Origin: JACVRW01 sp963771715
Lineage (GTDB): Bacteria > Actinomycetota > Thermoleophilia > Solirubrobacterales > Thermoleophilaceae
Assembly (NCBI GenBank): GCA_963771715.1
Contig: CAVYUQ010000003.1
Location: 124,001-188,000 of the forward strand
Length of the DNA: 64,000 bases
Direction: 5' to 3'
Position 1 is the first letter of the stretch, and each line of letters begins with the position of its first letter. The notes under the pieces were generated by a model. That model worked only from the letters and a program-made list of their open reading frames with translations. It did no database searches and was not told the DNA's origin. Shown in pieces: positions 28,713-38,585 of the stretch. The translations under genes were made by a program, and so were the position numbers.

Positions 28713-30418
28713 CGGAGCGCCACAACCCGTCCGCCGAGTTCCTCTATGAGCACAAGTGGCGGATCTTCGGCGTGATGATGATCGGCTGGGCGATGTCCCT
28801 GCTGGACATCTCGATCGTGAACATCTCGATCCCGGAGCTCCAGGACGAGATGTCCACGGACATCGGGACGGTCACGTGGGTCATCAACGCCTACAACATC
28901 GTGTTCGCGGTGCTGCTGGTGTCGATGGGGCGGCTGGCCGACCAGTTCGGGCGCCGCAAGTTCTTCGTGCTGGGCCTGGCGGTGTTCACGATCGGGTCGG
29001 CGCTCTGCGCGGTGGCCTGGTCGGTGGAGTGGCTGATCGTCTTCCGCGTGATCCAGGGCGCCGGAGCCGGCATCCTGGCGCCGCTCGGCTTCGCGATGAC
29101 CGTGCTCGTGTTCCCGCCGCAGCAGCGCGGTTTCGGGCTCGCGCTGATCGCCGTCGTGGCGCTGGTGTCGTCGGCCTTCGGGCCAGTGCTCGGCGGCGTG
29201 CTGATCGAGATCGCGAGCTGGCACTGGATCTTCCTCATCAACGTCCCGTTCGGGATCGTCGGCATCGTGCTGGCGCTGCGCTGGTGGCCGGAGACCTGGG
29301 ACCTGAGCGCCGTCGGCAAGCAGGTGGACGTGCGCGGCATGTTCCTGCTCGGCGGCGCCGTGCTGTTCCTCACGATGGCGCTGATCGAGGCGAACCCCTT
29401 CGGCGGCGACCTGCCGCTCTGGCTCAGCCTGATGCAGGGCGCGATCCTGCTCGGGGTGCTGTTCTTCTGGTGGGAGCGGCGCGCGCCCGACCCGATGATC
29501 ACGCCGGGCCTGCTGGCGAACACGCAGTTCCGCAACGCGAACATCGGGATGCTGTTCTTCGCGGCTGGCGCGATCGGCACGCTGCTGCTGCTCTCGCTCG
29601 TGTTCGTGAACCTCTGGGGCTACACCCAGCTCGAGGCCGCGTTCGCCATCGTGCCGATCCCGCTATGCGGGCTTGCGGCCTGGCCGTTCGTGGGCAAGGC
29701 GGCCGACACGCGCCCGCCGGGCGAGCTCGCGAAGCCGGCACTGATCGTGATGTCCGTGGGGATGCTGTGGGTGTCGTTCCTGCCCGCGACCGCCGACGAC
29801 GCCTGGGCTTACATCCGCATCCTCCCCGGCCTGCTGATGATCGGCGCGGGTATGGGAATCGGCTTCCCGGCGCTGAACGTGGGCGCCATGGGGGCGGTGA
29901 CGGGCCAGGACCTCGGGCTGGCGTCGGGCGTGCTGAACACGGCGCGCCAGCTCGGCGCGGCGATCGGGGTGGCGATCCTCATTGCGACGTTCGGCGGCGC
30001 CCTGCACGCGCACATGTCCTGGTTCGCGGACGACGAGATCGAGGACATCGTGGACGACTGGGAGATCCCGAAGCCGCTCGCCGGGATGGTGATCCAGTCG
30101 ACCCTGCACGACTACACCGGCGGCACCCAGGACCGCTTCGAGCCGAAGCCCGGCTTCGACGAGGAGATCATCCGGGAGACGGCCGGCTCCGCGCGCGAGG
30201 GCTTCGCCTGGGCCTTCCGCCAGGCGGCGCTGCTGGTGCTGTCGGCGCTGCCGCTGATGGGGGCGCTGAGGCGCACGCCGGCGCAGGCGCGGGCGGAGGC
30301 GATGGCTGCGGCGAGCGGTCAGGGACCGCCGCCGCCTGGGAAGGACGGCCTTGAAGCGGCCGCCGACGGCGATGGCGCCCCACGCGGAGCGCCGGCACCC
30401 CGCCCCGAGCCCGCCTGA
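28709..30418 (+). CDS. MFS drug/metabolite exporter, DHA2 (14-helix) type
   Basis: Canonical starts only reach GTG 28772, which would cut into helix 1. The upstream in-frame codons encode LTERHNPSAEFLYEHKWRIF from CTG 28709, which overlaps the stop of the sulfatase-like gene as CTGA, so I favour that start (569 residues). Motifs: SLLDISIVNISIPEL in helix 1, GRLADQFGRRKFF as the MFS A-motif, and RVIQGAGAGILAPLGFAM in helix 4. Substrate unknown; the operon suggests a link to the two exported sulfatase-fold proteins. Confidence 0.82.
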   Translation: MTERHNPSAEFLYEHKWRIFGVMMIGWAMSLLDISIVNISIPELQDEMSTDIGTVTWVINAYNIVFAVLLVSMGRLADQFGRRKFFVLGLAVFTIGSALCAVAWSVEWLIVFRVIQGAGAGILAPLGFAMTVLVFPPQQRGFGLALIAVVALVSSAFGPVLGGVLIEIASWHWIFLINVPFGIVGIVLALRWWPETWDLSAVGKQVDVRGMFLLGGAVLFLTMALIEANPFGGDLPLWLSLMQGAILLGVLFFWWERRAPDPMITPGLLANTQFRNANIGMLFFAAGAIGTLLLLSLVFVNLWGYTQLEAAFAIVPIPLCGLAAWPFVGKAADTRPPGELAKPALIVMSVGMLWVSFLPATADDAWAYIRILPGLLMIGAGMGIGFPALNVGAMGAVTGQDLGLASGVLNTARQLGAAIGVAILIATFGGALHAHMSWFADDEIEDIVDDWEIPKPLAGMVIQSTLHDYTGGTQDRFEPKPGFDEEIIRETAGSAREGFAWAFRQAALLVLSALPLMGALRRTPAQARAEAMAAASGQGPPPPGKDGLEAAADGDGAPRGAPAPRPEPA

Positions 30419-30420
30419 GT

Positions 30421-31872
30421 TCAGGCGCTCGGCGCCGCTTCGCGCTCGGTGCCCGACCCCGCCAGCCGCCGCTCCACGTACTCCACGAGCCTGGCCGCCG
30501 AGTCCTCCGGGGACTCGGACTCGGTCTCGAGCGTGAGCTCGGCGGCGAGCGGCTCCTCGTAGGGGTCGGACACGCCGGTGAAGGCCTGGATCTTGCCCGC
30601 GCGGGCGCGCTCGTAGAGACCCTTCACGTCGCGGCGCTCGCACTCCTCGACCGAGGCGCGCACGTGCACCTCCACGAAGCGCTCGCCCATCCGGGCGCGG
30701 GCCTCGTCGCGCGTGCCGCGGTACGGGGAGACGGCGGCCACGAAGGTGACCACGTCGTTGCGCGAGAGCAGGTCGGCCACCCAGGCGATGCGGCGCACGT
30801 TCACGTCGCGGTCCTCACGCGAGAAGCCGAGGCCGGCGCAGAGGTTCTGGCGCACGTCGTCGCCGTCGAGCACCTCCACGTGGTGCCCTCGGTCGCGCAG
30901 CTGTCCCGCCGCGAGCCGGCCCACGGTCGACTTCCCGGAGCCCGAGAGCCCCGTGAGCCAGAAGCAGAGCCCGGAGCCGGTGCGCGAGGGTGCCGCCAGG
31001 GTTCCGTGCGCGATCGGCCCGAGGTTCGGCTTGCAGCCGTGCAGGTCGAAGGCGCGGAAGTTGCTGAAGAGGCGGTGGCCCGGGCCGTGGTAGTCGGACG
31101 AGCCGGTGGCGAGCAGGCCGTGCTCGTCGCAGCGCTGGGCCAGAAGCAGCGTCTGCTCGCGCGTGTGCGAGGCGTAGAACGCCTCCACGCCGTCGAGACC
31201 CACCGCGCGATAGCGCTCGATGGAGGCGCAGACCTCACCGCTGTCCTCGACGTCCCAGAAGGGATGCGCCCACACGGCAACGCCCGCCGCGTCGTGGATC
31301 CAGGAGATCGCCTCCTCGACGGTCGGATGGGTGCGCGCCACGTACCCCGGCATGCCCTGGATCAGGTACGCCGGGATGAACGAGGAGACGTCCGCGTGGC
31401 CCTCCTCCTCGAGGCGCGCCGCGTTGGCCGGGTGCGCGAGCACCGCGGCCGCGAGGTGCGGGCGGCCGACCGGCTTGCCGGCCACCTTGCGCGCCTCGAT
31501 CGGCGCGGGGTCCACCTCGAAGCCGAGCTCGCGCAGCCGCTCCGCCATGGCGTCGGCGCGGCGCTCGCGGTCGGCGCGCGCGTCGAGCAGGCGCTCGCCG
31601 AGCAGGGCGCTGCGGTGGTCGATCCCGTAGCCGAGGATGTGCAGGTCCTCGTATTGGCCGTCGACCGCCGAGATCTCGGTGGCCGGCACGACCCGCACGC
31701 CGTGCACGGCGCCCGCGGCGAGCGCCTCGTCCACGCCGTCGACCGTGTCGTGGTCGGACAGCGCGAGCAGCTCCACACCGGCCGTCGCGGCGTTCTCGAC
31801 CACCTGGGCGGCCGGCAACTCGCCGTCGGAGTGGAGCGAATGCGACTGTAGGTCGAAGGCAGGGGTGCTCAC
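30421..31872 (-). CDS. PHP phosphoesterase fused to adenylylsulfate kinase
   Basis: I start at GTG 31872, ten bases after a TAATGT box; the product is 483 residues. Residues 1 to about 285 are a PHP metal-dependent phosphoesterase: HSLHSDGELP, LSDHDTVDG, PATEIS, VAVWAHPFWD and GSSDYHGPGH. Residues 300 to 470 are a full APS kinase (CysC): P-loop WLTGLSGSGKST, LDGDDVRQNLCAGLGFSRED and RRDVKGLYERARAGKI. CysC makes PAPS. PHP enzymes of the YciV type remove the 3'-phosphate of pAp, the by-product of PAPS use. The fusion could therefore couple both ends of the cycle. It converges on the exporter gene with a 2-base gap. Confidence 0.85.
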   Translation of the reverse strand: MSTPAFDLQSHSLHSDGELPAAQVVENAATAGVELLALSDHDTVDGVDEALAAGAVHGVRVVPATEISAVDGQYEDLHILGYGIDHRSALLGERLLDARADRERRADAMAERLRELGFEVDPAPIEARKVAGKPVGRPHLAAAVLAHPANAARLEEEGHADVSSFIPAYLIQGMPGYVARTHPTVEEAISWIHDAAGVAVWAHPFWDVEDSGEVCASIERYRAVGLDGVEAFYASHTREQTLLLAQRCDEHGLLATGSSDYHGPGHRLFSNFRAFDLHGCKPNLGPIAHGTLAAPSRTGSGLCFWLTGLSGSGKSTVGRLAAGQLRDRGHHVEVLDGDDVRQNLCAGLGFSREDRDVNVRRIAWVADLLSRNDVVTFVAAVSPYRGTRDEARARMGERFVEVHVRASVEECERRDVKGLYERARAGKIQAFTGVSDPYEEPLAAELTLETESESPEDSAARLVEYVERRLAGSGTEREAAPSA

Positions 31873-31917
31873 GGCGGGCCACACATTAGAGGGTGGCCCG
31901 CGGTGAACGTGCGCCGT

Positions 31918-32199
31918 TTAGGGCGTGGTGGCCGTCCTTGGGGGACCCTCGTCCCGGCCGGCGACGGCCCGGTAGATGCCCAGCAGGATCATCGTCCCGA
32001 TGATGGCGCCGATGAGGCCACCCAGGTCGAACATGTCGCTGTCGCCGATGCCGAGTAGCTCCGTGAAGATGAAGAACCCGACCAGCGAGCCCGCCAGCCC
32101 GATCAGGATCGTTACGAAGAACCCGCCCGGATCGTCGCCTGGCAAGAGTGCCTTCGCGATGTATCCGGCCAAGAGGCCGAGAATGATTGCTCCGATCAT
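31918..32199 (-). CDS. GlsB/YeaQ/YmgE-family stress-response membrane protein
   Basis: The product is 93 residues, ATG start with a strong AGGAGG. Three short hydrophobic helices are rich in glycine: IIGAIILGLLAGYIAKALL, ILIGLAGSLVGFFIF and LIGAIIGTMILLGIYRAV. This is the usual size and pattern of the transglycosylase-associated (GlsB/YeaQ) family, which responds to envelope stress in other bacteria. The biochemical role is unknown. Confidence 0.85.
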   Translation of the reverse strand: MIGAIILGLLAGYIAKALLPGDDPGGFFVTILIGLAGSLVGFFIFTELLGIGDSDMFDLGGLIGAIIGTMILLGIYRAVAGRDEGPPRTATTP

Positions 32200-32216
32200 G
32201 GCTACCTCCTACCCGC

Positions 32217-33765
32217 TCAATCGACGGGTATGCCGTGCCGCATGGTGTTTTCAGTAACTACACGCGGCTCGACGAATTGCAACAGGTAGTCGGGCCCGCC
32301 CGCCTTGGAGCCGATCCCGGAGCGGCGGTTGCCGCCGAAGGGCTGGCGGCCGACCATCGCGCCCGTGATGCCCCGGTTCACGTAGAGGTTGCCCACCGGC
32401 ATCCGGGCGGCCACGCGCTCCACGGTCGCCGGGCTGCGCGAGAAGAGGCCGCCGGTGAGGGCGAAGGGGAGCGCGTCGACGATGTCGCACGCCTCGTCCA
32501 CGCTGCGCACGCGCGTGAGCGCCAGCAGCGGCCCGAAGACCTCCTCGCTCAGCACAGGCGAGTCGCCCGGAAGGTCCGCCACCAGCGTCGGCGGGCAGAA
32601 CCAGCCCTCCGGCGGGCACCGACTCGGCCTGTGCGACCGGCTCCGCCATCGCGGCATAGCGGAGCACGCGCTCCTGCGCCTCGCGCTCGATCACCGGCGG
32701 CACCTCGGTGGCGAAGCGGTCCGCCTGGCCCACGTCGAGCACGCTCACGGCACCGGCGAGGCGCTCGAGCAGCGTGTCGGCCGCGGCCTCGTGCACCAGC
32801 ACCCGCGCGGCAGCGGAGCACTTCTGCCCGGCGTACCCGAAGGCGGAGTACACGAGCTCCGGGACCACCTCGTCGAGGTCGGCGTCCGCGTCCACGATCA
32901 CGCAGTTCTTGCCGCCCATCTCCGACACCACGCGCTTCACGTGCCCCTGCCCCTCGGGCGTCTCGGCCGCGGCGCGCAGGATGTCGAGCCCGACCGCGCT
33001 CGATCCCGTGAACGCGATCACGTGCACGCGCGGGTCCCGGACGAGCGCGGCGCCGGCCTCGCCGTAGCCCGGCAGCAGCGACAGCGCCTCGCGCGGCACA
33101 CCGGCCTCGTGGAGCGCGTCCACGAGCGCGCCGGCGCTGGCGGGCGACTGCTCGGCCGGCTTCAGGACGGCGGCGTTGCCGGCGGCGAGCGCGGCGGCGG
33201 TCATGCCGCAGGGGATGGCGAGCGGGAAGTTCCAGGGCGAGATCACCGCGGCCACGCCGCGCGGGGCGTAGCGCATGGTGTTGCGCTCGCCCGGCACCTG
33301 CACGAGCGGGCGTCCGGCGTCGAGCTCGATCGCCTCCAGCGCGTAGTACTCGAGGAAGTCGATCGCCTCGCACACGTCGCCGTCCGCCTCGGGCCACGGC
33401 TTCGCGCACTCGCGCACCTGAAGCGCGGCGAGCTCGAGGCGCCGCTCGCGCAGGATCGCCGCCGCGCGGCGCAGCACCTCGGCGCGCTCGGCCGCCGGCC
33501 TCGCGCTCCACTCGCGGAAGCCGCGCTCCGCGGCCTCGACCGCCGCGGCGGCGTCCGCCTCGGTCGCGCTGCCGGCCCGCGCCACCAGGCGGTCCGGCGC
33601 CCCCGGGTCGGTCGAGTCGAGCCCGGACGCGGCCCCGCGCTCGCCGCCCACGAGGATCGGCACCTCGAGCGGCAGCCGCGCGTCGAGGCCGCGCAGCGCC
33701 TCCAGCAGCGACTCGCGCGCGGGCGCGCGGCGCAGCTCCAGGATCGGCTCGTTGCGGAAGCTCAC
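32217..33765 (-). CDS. L-glutamate gamma-semialdehyde (P5C) dehydrogenase, frame broken once
   Basis: GTG start overlaps the stop of the proline dehydrogenase gene. The aldehyde dehydrogenase core is complete: ISPWNFPLAIPCGM near residue 165, IAFTGSSAVGLDI near 245, EMGGKNCVIVD with the general-base Glu near 280 and the catalytic Cys in GYAGQKCSAAARV near 310. One extra base at about 32605-32607 shifts the frame at SVPAGG|WFCPPTLVAD; the remainder ends at 32217 with SGIGSKAGGPDYLLQFVEPR. The repaired product is about 515 residues. It oxidises the product of ProDH to glutamate. Confidence 0.88.
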
Positions 33766-35088
33766 GGCGCGGCCAGCAGCTGCTCGATCGGCGTGCCGCG
33801 CTGCTGCTCGCCCAGGAAGGACTCGTTCGAGGTGTTCTCCAGCAGCCTGCGCACCAGATACGCCATGCCGGCGACCATGTCGCCCACGGGGCAGTAGATC
33901 CGCACGCGCTGGCCGAGGTCGGCGAGCGCTGCGGCGAGCTCGTCGCCGAGGCCGCGCAGCACCTGGAACTCCACGTCGCGGTCCTCGCGCCCGAGCTCGC
34001 GCGCGGCCGCAAGCGCGTGGGCCACCGAGCGCAGGTTGTGCGAGGCGATCGCCGGACGCGCGTGCGGCCACGCCTCGAGCAGGCGCAGGGTGAGCGCCTC
34101 GAAGTTGCGGTCCGACTCGCGCTTGTCCTCGAACACCGGCGGCGTCCAGCCGTGCTGGCGCGCGTCCACGACCTCGTGGTCCCAGTACGCGCCCTTCACC
34201 AGCCGCACCACCAGCGGCTGCTCGCGCTCGGTCGTGCGCGCCCAGTCAAGCACGCGCTCGAGCTGCTCCGGCGACTCGCGCAGGTAGGCCTGCATCACGA
34301 TCCCGGAGGACGGTCCCGCGCGCAGCTCGGGGTCGTCGAGCAGCTCGAACACAAGGCCGAGCGTGGCCTCGATCGTGTCCACGGACTCCATGTCGATGTG
34401 CAGGTGGGCGCCGAGCTCCTTCGCGCGCACGAGCAGCGGCCGCATGCGGCGGGCCGCGTCCTCGCGGCCGATCTCCGGCGCCTCCGGGCGCAGCAGCGGC
34501 GTGAGCGCCGAGACCTTCACGGACAGGTTCACGCGCGGCAGCGGGCCGAGCGAGTCCGCCTCGAGCACCGGGCGCTCGGGCCAGGACGGCGCCGCCTCGG
34601 CGAGCGTCTCGAGCGCGTCGAGGCAGCGCGCGGCATAGCGGTCGGCCTCCGCCTGCGTCACGGTCGCCTCGCCCAGCAGGTCGAGCGAGACGGCGGCGCC
34701 GTTGTCCCAGAGGTGGCGGATCGCCTTGAGCGCGGCCTTCGGCGTCTCGCCGACGATGAAGCGGTGCGCCATGTGGCGCACGCCCGCCGCGGCCGCCGCT
34801 CCGAGCGCCGCGCGCCCGGGCTTCGTGCCGGACATGCGCATGGCGGCCGCGATCGGCGGCGGACGCTCGTCCACCTCCTCCAGGTAGCCCGGTCAGGTGG
34901 CGCGCGAGGTCGTCGAGCGAGCGGCAGGCGGGGGTCACGTCCACGAAGCGGAACAGCGCGGCACGCAGCTCGGCGTCCTGCGAGGCCAGCTCCATGGCCC
35001 GCTGGTCGAGCGCGCGCAGCGGGTGGCGCGACTTCCCGGGAAACGCGGCGTGGATGGACCGCCCCACCTCCATGAGCTGCGACTCCAC
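33762..35088 (-). CDS. Proline dehydrogenase, frame broken once
   Basis: The start is GTG 35088 (ESQLMEVGRSIHAAFPGKSR), seven bases after TAGCTT. One extra base at about 34887 changes the frame at RHLTG|YLEEVDERPPP. The barrel then shows KAIRHLWDNGAAVSLDLLGE, NLSVKVSALTPLL, LHIDMESVDTIEATL, VRLVKGAYWDHEV and ASHNLRSVAHA, all typical of FAD-dependent monofunctional ProDH. Repaired length is about 441 residues. It forms a proline-to-glutamate operon with the following dehydrogenase, and it is divergent from the PhoD-like gene. Confidence 0.88.
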
Positions 35089-35095
35089 GATCCGA

Positions 35096-35117
35096 AAGCT
35101 ACTCCCCGGGGTACCTT
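35096..35117. promoter_or_regulatory. Divergent -10 boxes for proline dehydrogenase and PhoD-like genes
   Basis: On the minus strand TAGCTT (35096-35101) is 7 bases before the GTG at 35088. On the plus strand TACCTT (35112-35117) is 6 bases before the ATG at 35124. Neither gene has a ribosome-binding site, so both transcripts are probably leaderless. Confidence 0.55.
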
Positions 35118-35123
35118 GCCACC

Positions 35124-36769
35124 ATGCCCTCGCTCGTACTCGGTCCCCTGCTCCGCTACGTGGGCGAGACCGAGGCGGTGCTCTGGGTGGAGACCGACTC
35201 GCCGTGCGAGGTGGAGATCCTCGGCACGCGCGAGCGCACCTTCTGCGTCTGCGACCACCACTACGCGCTCGTGTGCTGCGACGGCCTCGAGCCCGGCAGC
35301 TGGCACGAGTACGAGGTCACGCTCGACGGCGAGCGGGTCTGGCCGCAGGACGACGGCTTCCCCGCGAGCGCGTTCCACACCTACCCGAAGGAGGAGCCGC
35401 TCCAGATCGCGTTCGGCTCCTGCCGCGTGGCCGCTCCGCACGAGCCGCCGTACTCGCTGCGCAAGGACGAGGACGCGCGCGGCCGCGAGATCGACGCCCT
35501 GCGGACGCTGGCGCTGCGCATGCGCGACGAGCCGCGCGAGCACTGGCCGGACGTGCTGCTGATGATCGGGGACCAGGTCTACGCCGACGAGGTGTCGCCC
35601 GGAACCCAGGCCTTCATCGAGACGCGCCGCGATCCGGCGGAGCCGCCCGGCGAGCGCGTGCTCGACTTCGAGGACTACACGCGGCTCTACCTGGAGAGCT
35701 GGAGCGAGCCCGCCATCCGCTGGCTGCTCTCCACCGTCTCGACGGCGATGATCTTCGACGACCACGACGTGCACGACGACTGGAACATCTCCCAGGCGTG
35801 GCTCGAGGAGATGCGCAAGCACGAGTGGTGGAACGAGCACATCAAGGCGGCGCTGGCGTCGTACTGGGTCTACCAGCACCTCGGCAACCTCTCCCCCGAC
35901 TCGCACCAGGAGGACGAGCTGCTGAAGCGGGTCAAGGAGGCCGACGACGCCGAGGACCTGCTCGAGGCGTTCGCCTTCAAGGCCGACCGCGAGACCTCCG
36001 GCATGCGCTGGAGCTACTGCCGCGACCTCGGCAACACGCGCCTGGTGGTGATCGACTCGCGCGCCGGGCGCATGCTCGAGGAGGGCAGGCGCTCGATGCT
36101 CGACCCCGACGAGTGGGACTGGGTTCACCGAGCACGCCACGGGCGGCTTCGACCACCTGCTCGTGGCCACATCGCTGCCCTGGCTGCTCGGGCGCGGCAT
36201 GCACTTCCTCGAGGCTTGGAGCGAGGCGGTGGCGGGCGGCGCCTGGGGCGGCGCGGCCGCGGGGGCGGCCGAGAACCTGCGCCAGGCGGCGGACATGGAG
36301 CACTGGGCCGCGTTCCAGGAGTCGTTCGCCCGGCTGGCCGAGCTGTTCAGGGCGGTCGGGGCGGGCGAGCGCGGCGAGCCGCCGGCGTCGATCGTGACCC
36401 TCTCCGGCGACGTCCACCACGCCTACCTGTTCGAGGTCGGCTACCCGCGCGGCACGGGGATGAAGTCGAGCGTCTGGCAGGCGGTCTGCTCGCCCTACCG
36501 CAATCCGCTCGAGAAGAAGCGAGCGCCAGAGCATCCGGATCGGCATGTCGCGTCCATTCGAGGTCGCGATGCGCACGCTCGCCCGGCTCGCCGGGGTGCG
36601 CGACCCGGGCATCGGCTGGCGGATGATCGGCGACGGCCCCTGGTTCGACAACCAGGTGGCCACGCTCAGCGTCGACGGCCGCCGCATCGAGATGCGCATC
36701 GACAAGGCGGTGCCCGTGGACGAGACGAGCGCGCGGCTCGAGTGCGTGCTGGAGCACCGGCTGGCGTAA
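35124..36769 (+). CDS. PhoD-like metallophosphatase, frame broken twice
   Basis: The protein starts LVLGPLLRYVGETEAVLWVE, a beta-sandwich lead-in typical of PhoD-like enzymes. Metal-site motifs are FGSCR near residue 98, MIGDQVYADE near 150, FDDHDVHDDWN near 213 and SGDVHHAYLFEV near 420. Single extra bases at about 36124 (WV|TEHATGG) and 36520 (LEKK|ERQSIRIG) break the frame; both sides match the family. Repaired length is about 548 residues. No signal peptide is present, so it is probably cytoplasmic. Members hydrolyse phosphomono- or diesters; the substrate is unknown. Confidence 0.82.
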
Positions 36770-36780
36770 CGCCCCGGCCC

Positions 36781-36886
36781 TCGAACGACAGCACTGAGGA
36801 GGTCGACCGTCCTGCCCAGGGCTTGCATAGCAAGCCTAGAACAGGACAGTCCCCGAAGAACCGCCTCTTCAACGCTGCAGTAAACG
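36781..36886 (-). repeat. Hairpin repeat, copy A
   Basis: The outer stem ACCGTCCTG/CAGGACAGT (36806-36814 with 36842-36850) and a perfect inner stem GGCTTGC/GCAAGCC (36820-36826 with 36830-36836) enclose an ATA loop. Flanks match the other copies: CGAACGACAGCAYTGAGG on one side and CGCTGCAGTAAACG on the other. It lies between the PhoD-like gene and thyX. Confidence 0.8.
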
Positions 36887-36923
36887 CCCCGCCGACCGCG
36901 CCGCTAAGGTGGGCGCGCGGCCG

Positions 36924-38519
36924 ATGGACTACCCGGTCGAGACCTTCACCGACGAGGAGCGCGCCCTTCTCGCGCCCCACTTCACCAACCTCGACCGGCC
37001 CGTTTTCGCGCTCGTGAACCTGCCGGAGACCGTGAAGGGCGCGCTGTTCGCGCGCTACTCGCGCTACCAGGGCACGCTGCGGCGGCTCTACCTGGAGGAG
37101 TTCGCCGCCGACGCCGTGCCCGGCGCCGGCTTCGACGGCGAGGAGGGCGAGCGCGCCCGCAAGCTCTACGAGCGCATCTTCATCGGCTACGGCGACGACT
37201 CGGTGGCGCAGCTCGGCGGCGCGCACATCGCCGTGCGAGTGGGTCTCCAACGTGATGACGAAGCTGCTCCAGCGCGGCCGGCTCGCGGCGTACCTCGAGC
37301 AGTCCACCCGCTACATGGCCTACGACGCCCCGATGGGCGAGGGCCTCGGCTACCGCTACTGGCGCCACCCGGACCTGGGCCCGGAGTACGAGGCAGCGAT
37401 GGACTCACTCTTCAGTGCCTACTCCGAGGCGCTGCCCCGCGTCGAGGCATGGGCCGCCGAGCGCTTCCCGCGCACCGACGGCGAGCCCGAGGCGGCGCAC
37501 ATGCGCTCGCATCCGCGCCAAGGCGCTCGACCTGCTGCGCGGCCTGCTGCCGGCCGCCTCGCTGTCGCACGTGGGCATCTTCGCGTCGGGCCAGGCGTAC
37601 GAGCAGCTGCTGCTGCGCCTGACCGGATCGCCGCTGCCGGAGGCGCGCGAGTACGCGGGCATGATCCTGAACGAGCTGAAGGCCGTGGTGCCGAGCTTCG
37701 TGGCGCGCGTGGAACGGCCCGACCGCGGCGGCGAGTGGATCGAGTACCTGGAGCAGCGCGAGGCGACCGCCGACCGCTGGGCGGCGCGGCTCGGGCTCGA
37801 CCGTGCCCGCGGCGGTGAGGACGAGGCCGGCCCGGCCGTGCGGCTGCTGTCCGTCCGGGGCAGCGAGGAGGAGCTGCTGGCCGCGCTGCTGTTCGAGTCG
37901 GCCGCGGTGTCCGAGGACGAGGCGCGCGCCGCGCTCCACAACCTGCCGCCGGACGAGCGCGCGGCGATGCTGTCCGAGCTCGTCGGGCGAGCGCCACAAC
38001 CGCCGCCACCGCCCGGGGCGCGGCTTCGAGGCGCTGTCCTACCGCTTCGAGGTCGTGTCCGACTACGGCGCCTTCCGCGACCTCCAGCGCCACCGCCTGC
38101 TCACGGTCCAGTGGCAGACGCTCGGGCCGGAGCTCGGGGCGGGCGTGCCCGAGGAGCTCGACGAGGCCGGCGTCGGCGACCTCTACCGGGCGGGCCTCGA
38201 GCGCTCGCGCGCCGAGCACGCCCGCATCGTGGAGCTCGGCCTCCCCGAGCTCGCCCCCTATGCGCTCGCGCTCGGCTACCGCATCCGCTACATCCTCGAC
38301 ATGAACGCGCGCGAGGCCATGCACCTGATCGAGCTCCGCTCCGGGCGCGAGGGGCACCCCGCCTACCGCGCCGTCGCGCACGCGCTGCACGCCGAGATCG
38401 CGCGCGTGCACCCCGCGGTCGCCGCGGCGATGACCTTCGTCGACCGCGACACCGAGCCGCGCCTCGAACGCATCCTGTCCGAGATCCGCGCGCACGCGAA
38501 GCAGGCCGCGCGCGCCTGA
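36924..38519 (+). CDS. thyX: Double-length FAD-dependent thymidylate synthase ThyX, frame broken three times
   Basis: The locus starts at ATG 36924 and encodes about 531 residues once three extra bases (about 37233, 37510 and 37987) are discounted. That is twice the usual ThyX length of about 220-250. The N-terminal half holds QRGRLAAYLEQSTRYMAY, matching the ThyX motif RHR-xx-S-x-N-E-x-S-x-R-Y but with RGR. The C-terminal half holds QRHRLLTVQW, with RHR kept but the E-S-R-Y part lost, plus DMNAREAMHLIELRSGREGH, the cofactor-binding region. ThyX makes dTMP using FAD and methylene-folate. The halves look like a duplication with complementary residues. Confidence 0.8.
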
Positions 38520-38585
38520 GCAGAGCGCAACTCGCGTCCGCCAAACACGGTTAAAGGGGCACCCACCGACCAAGGAGGATGCCCC

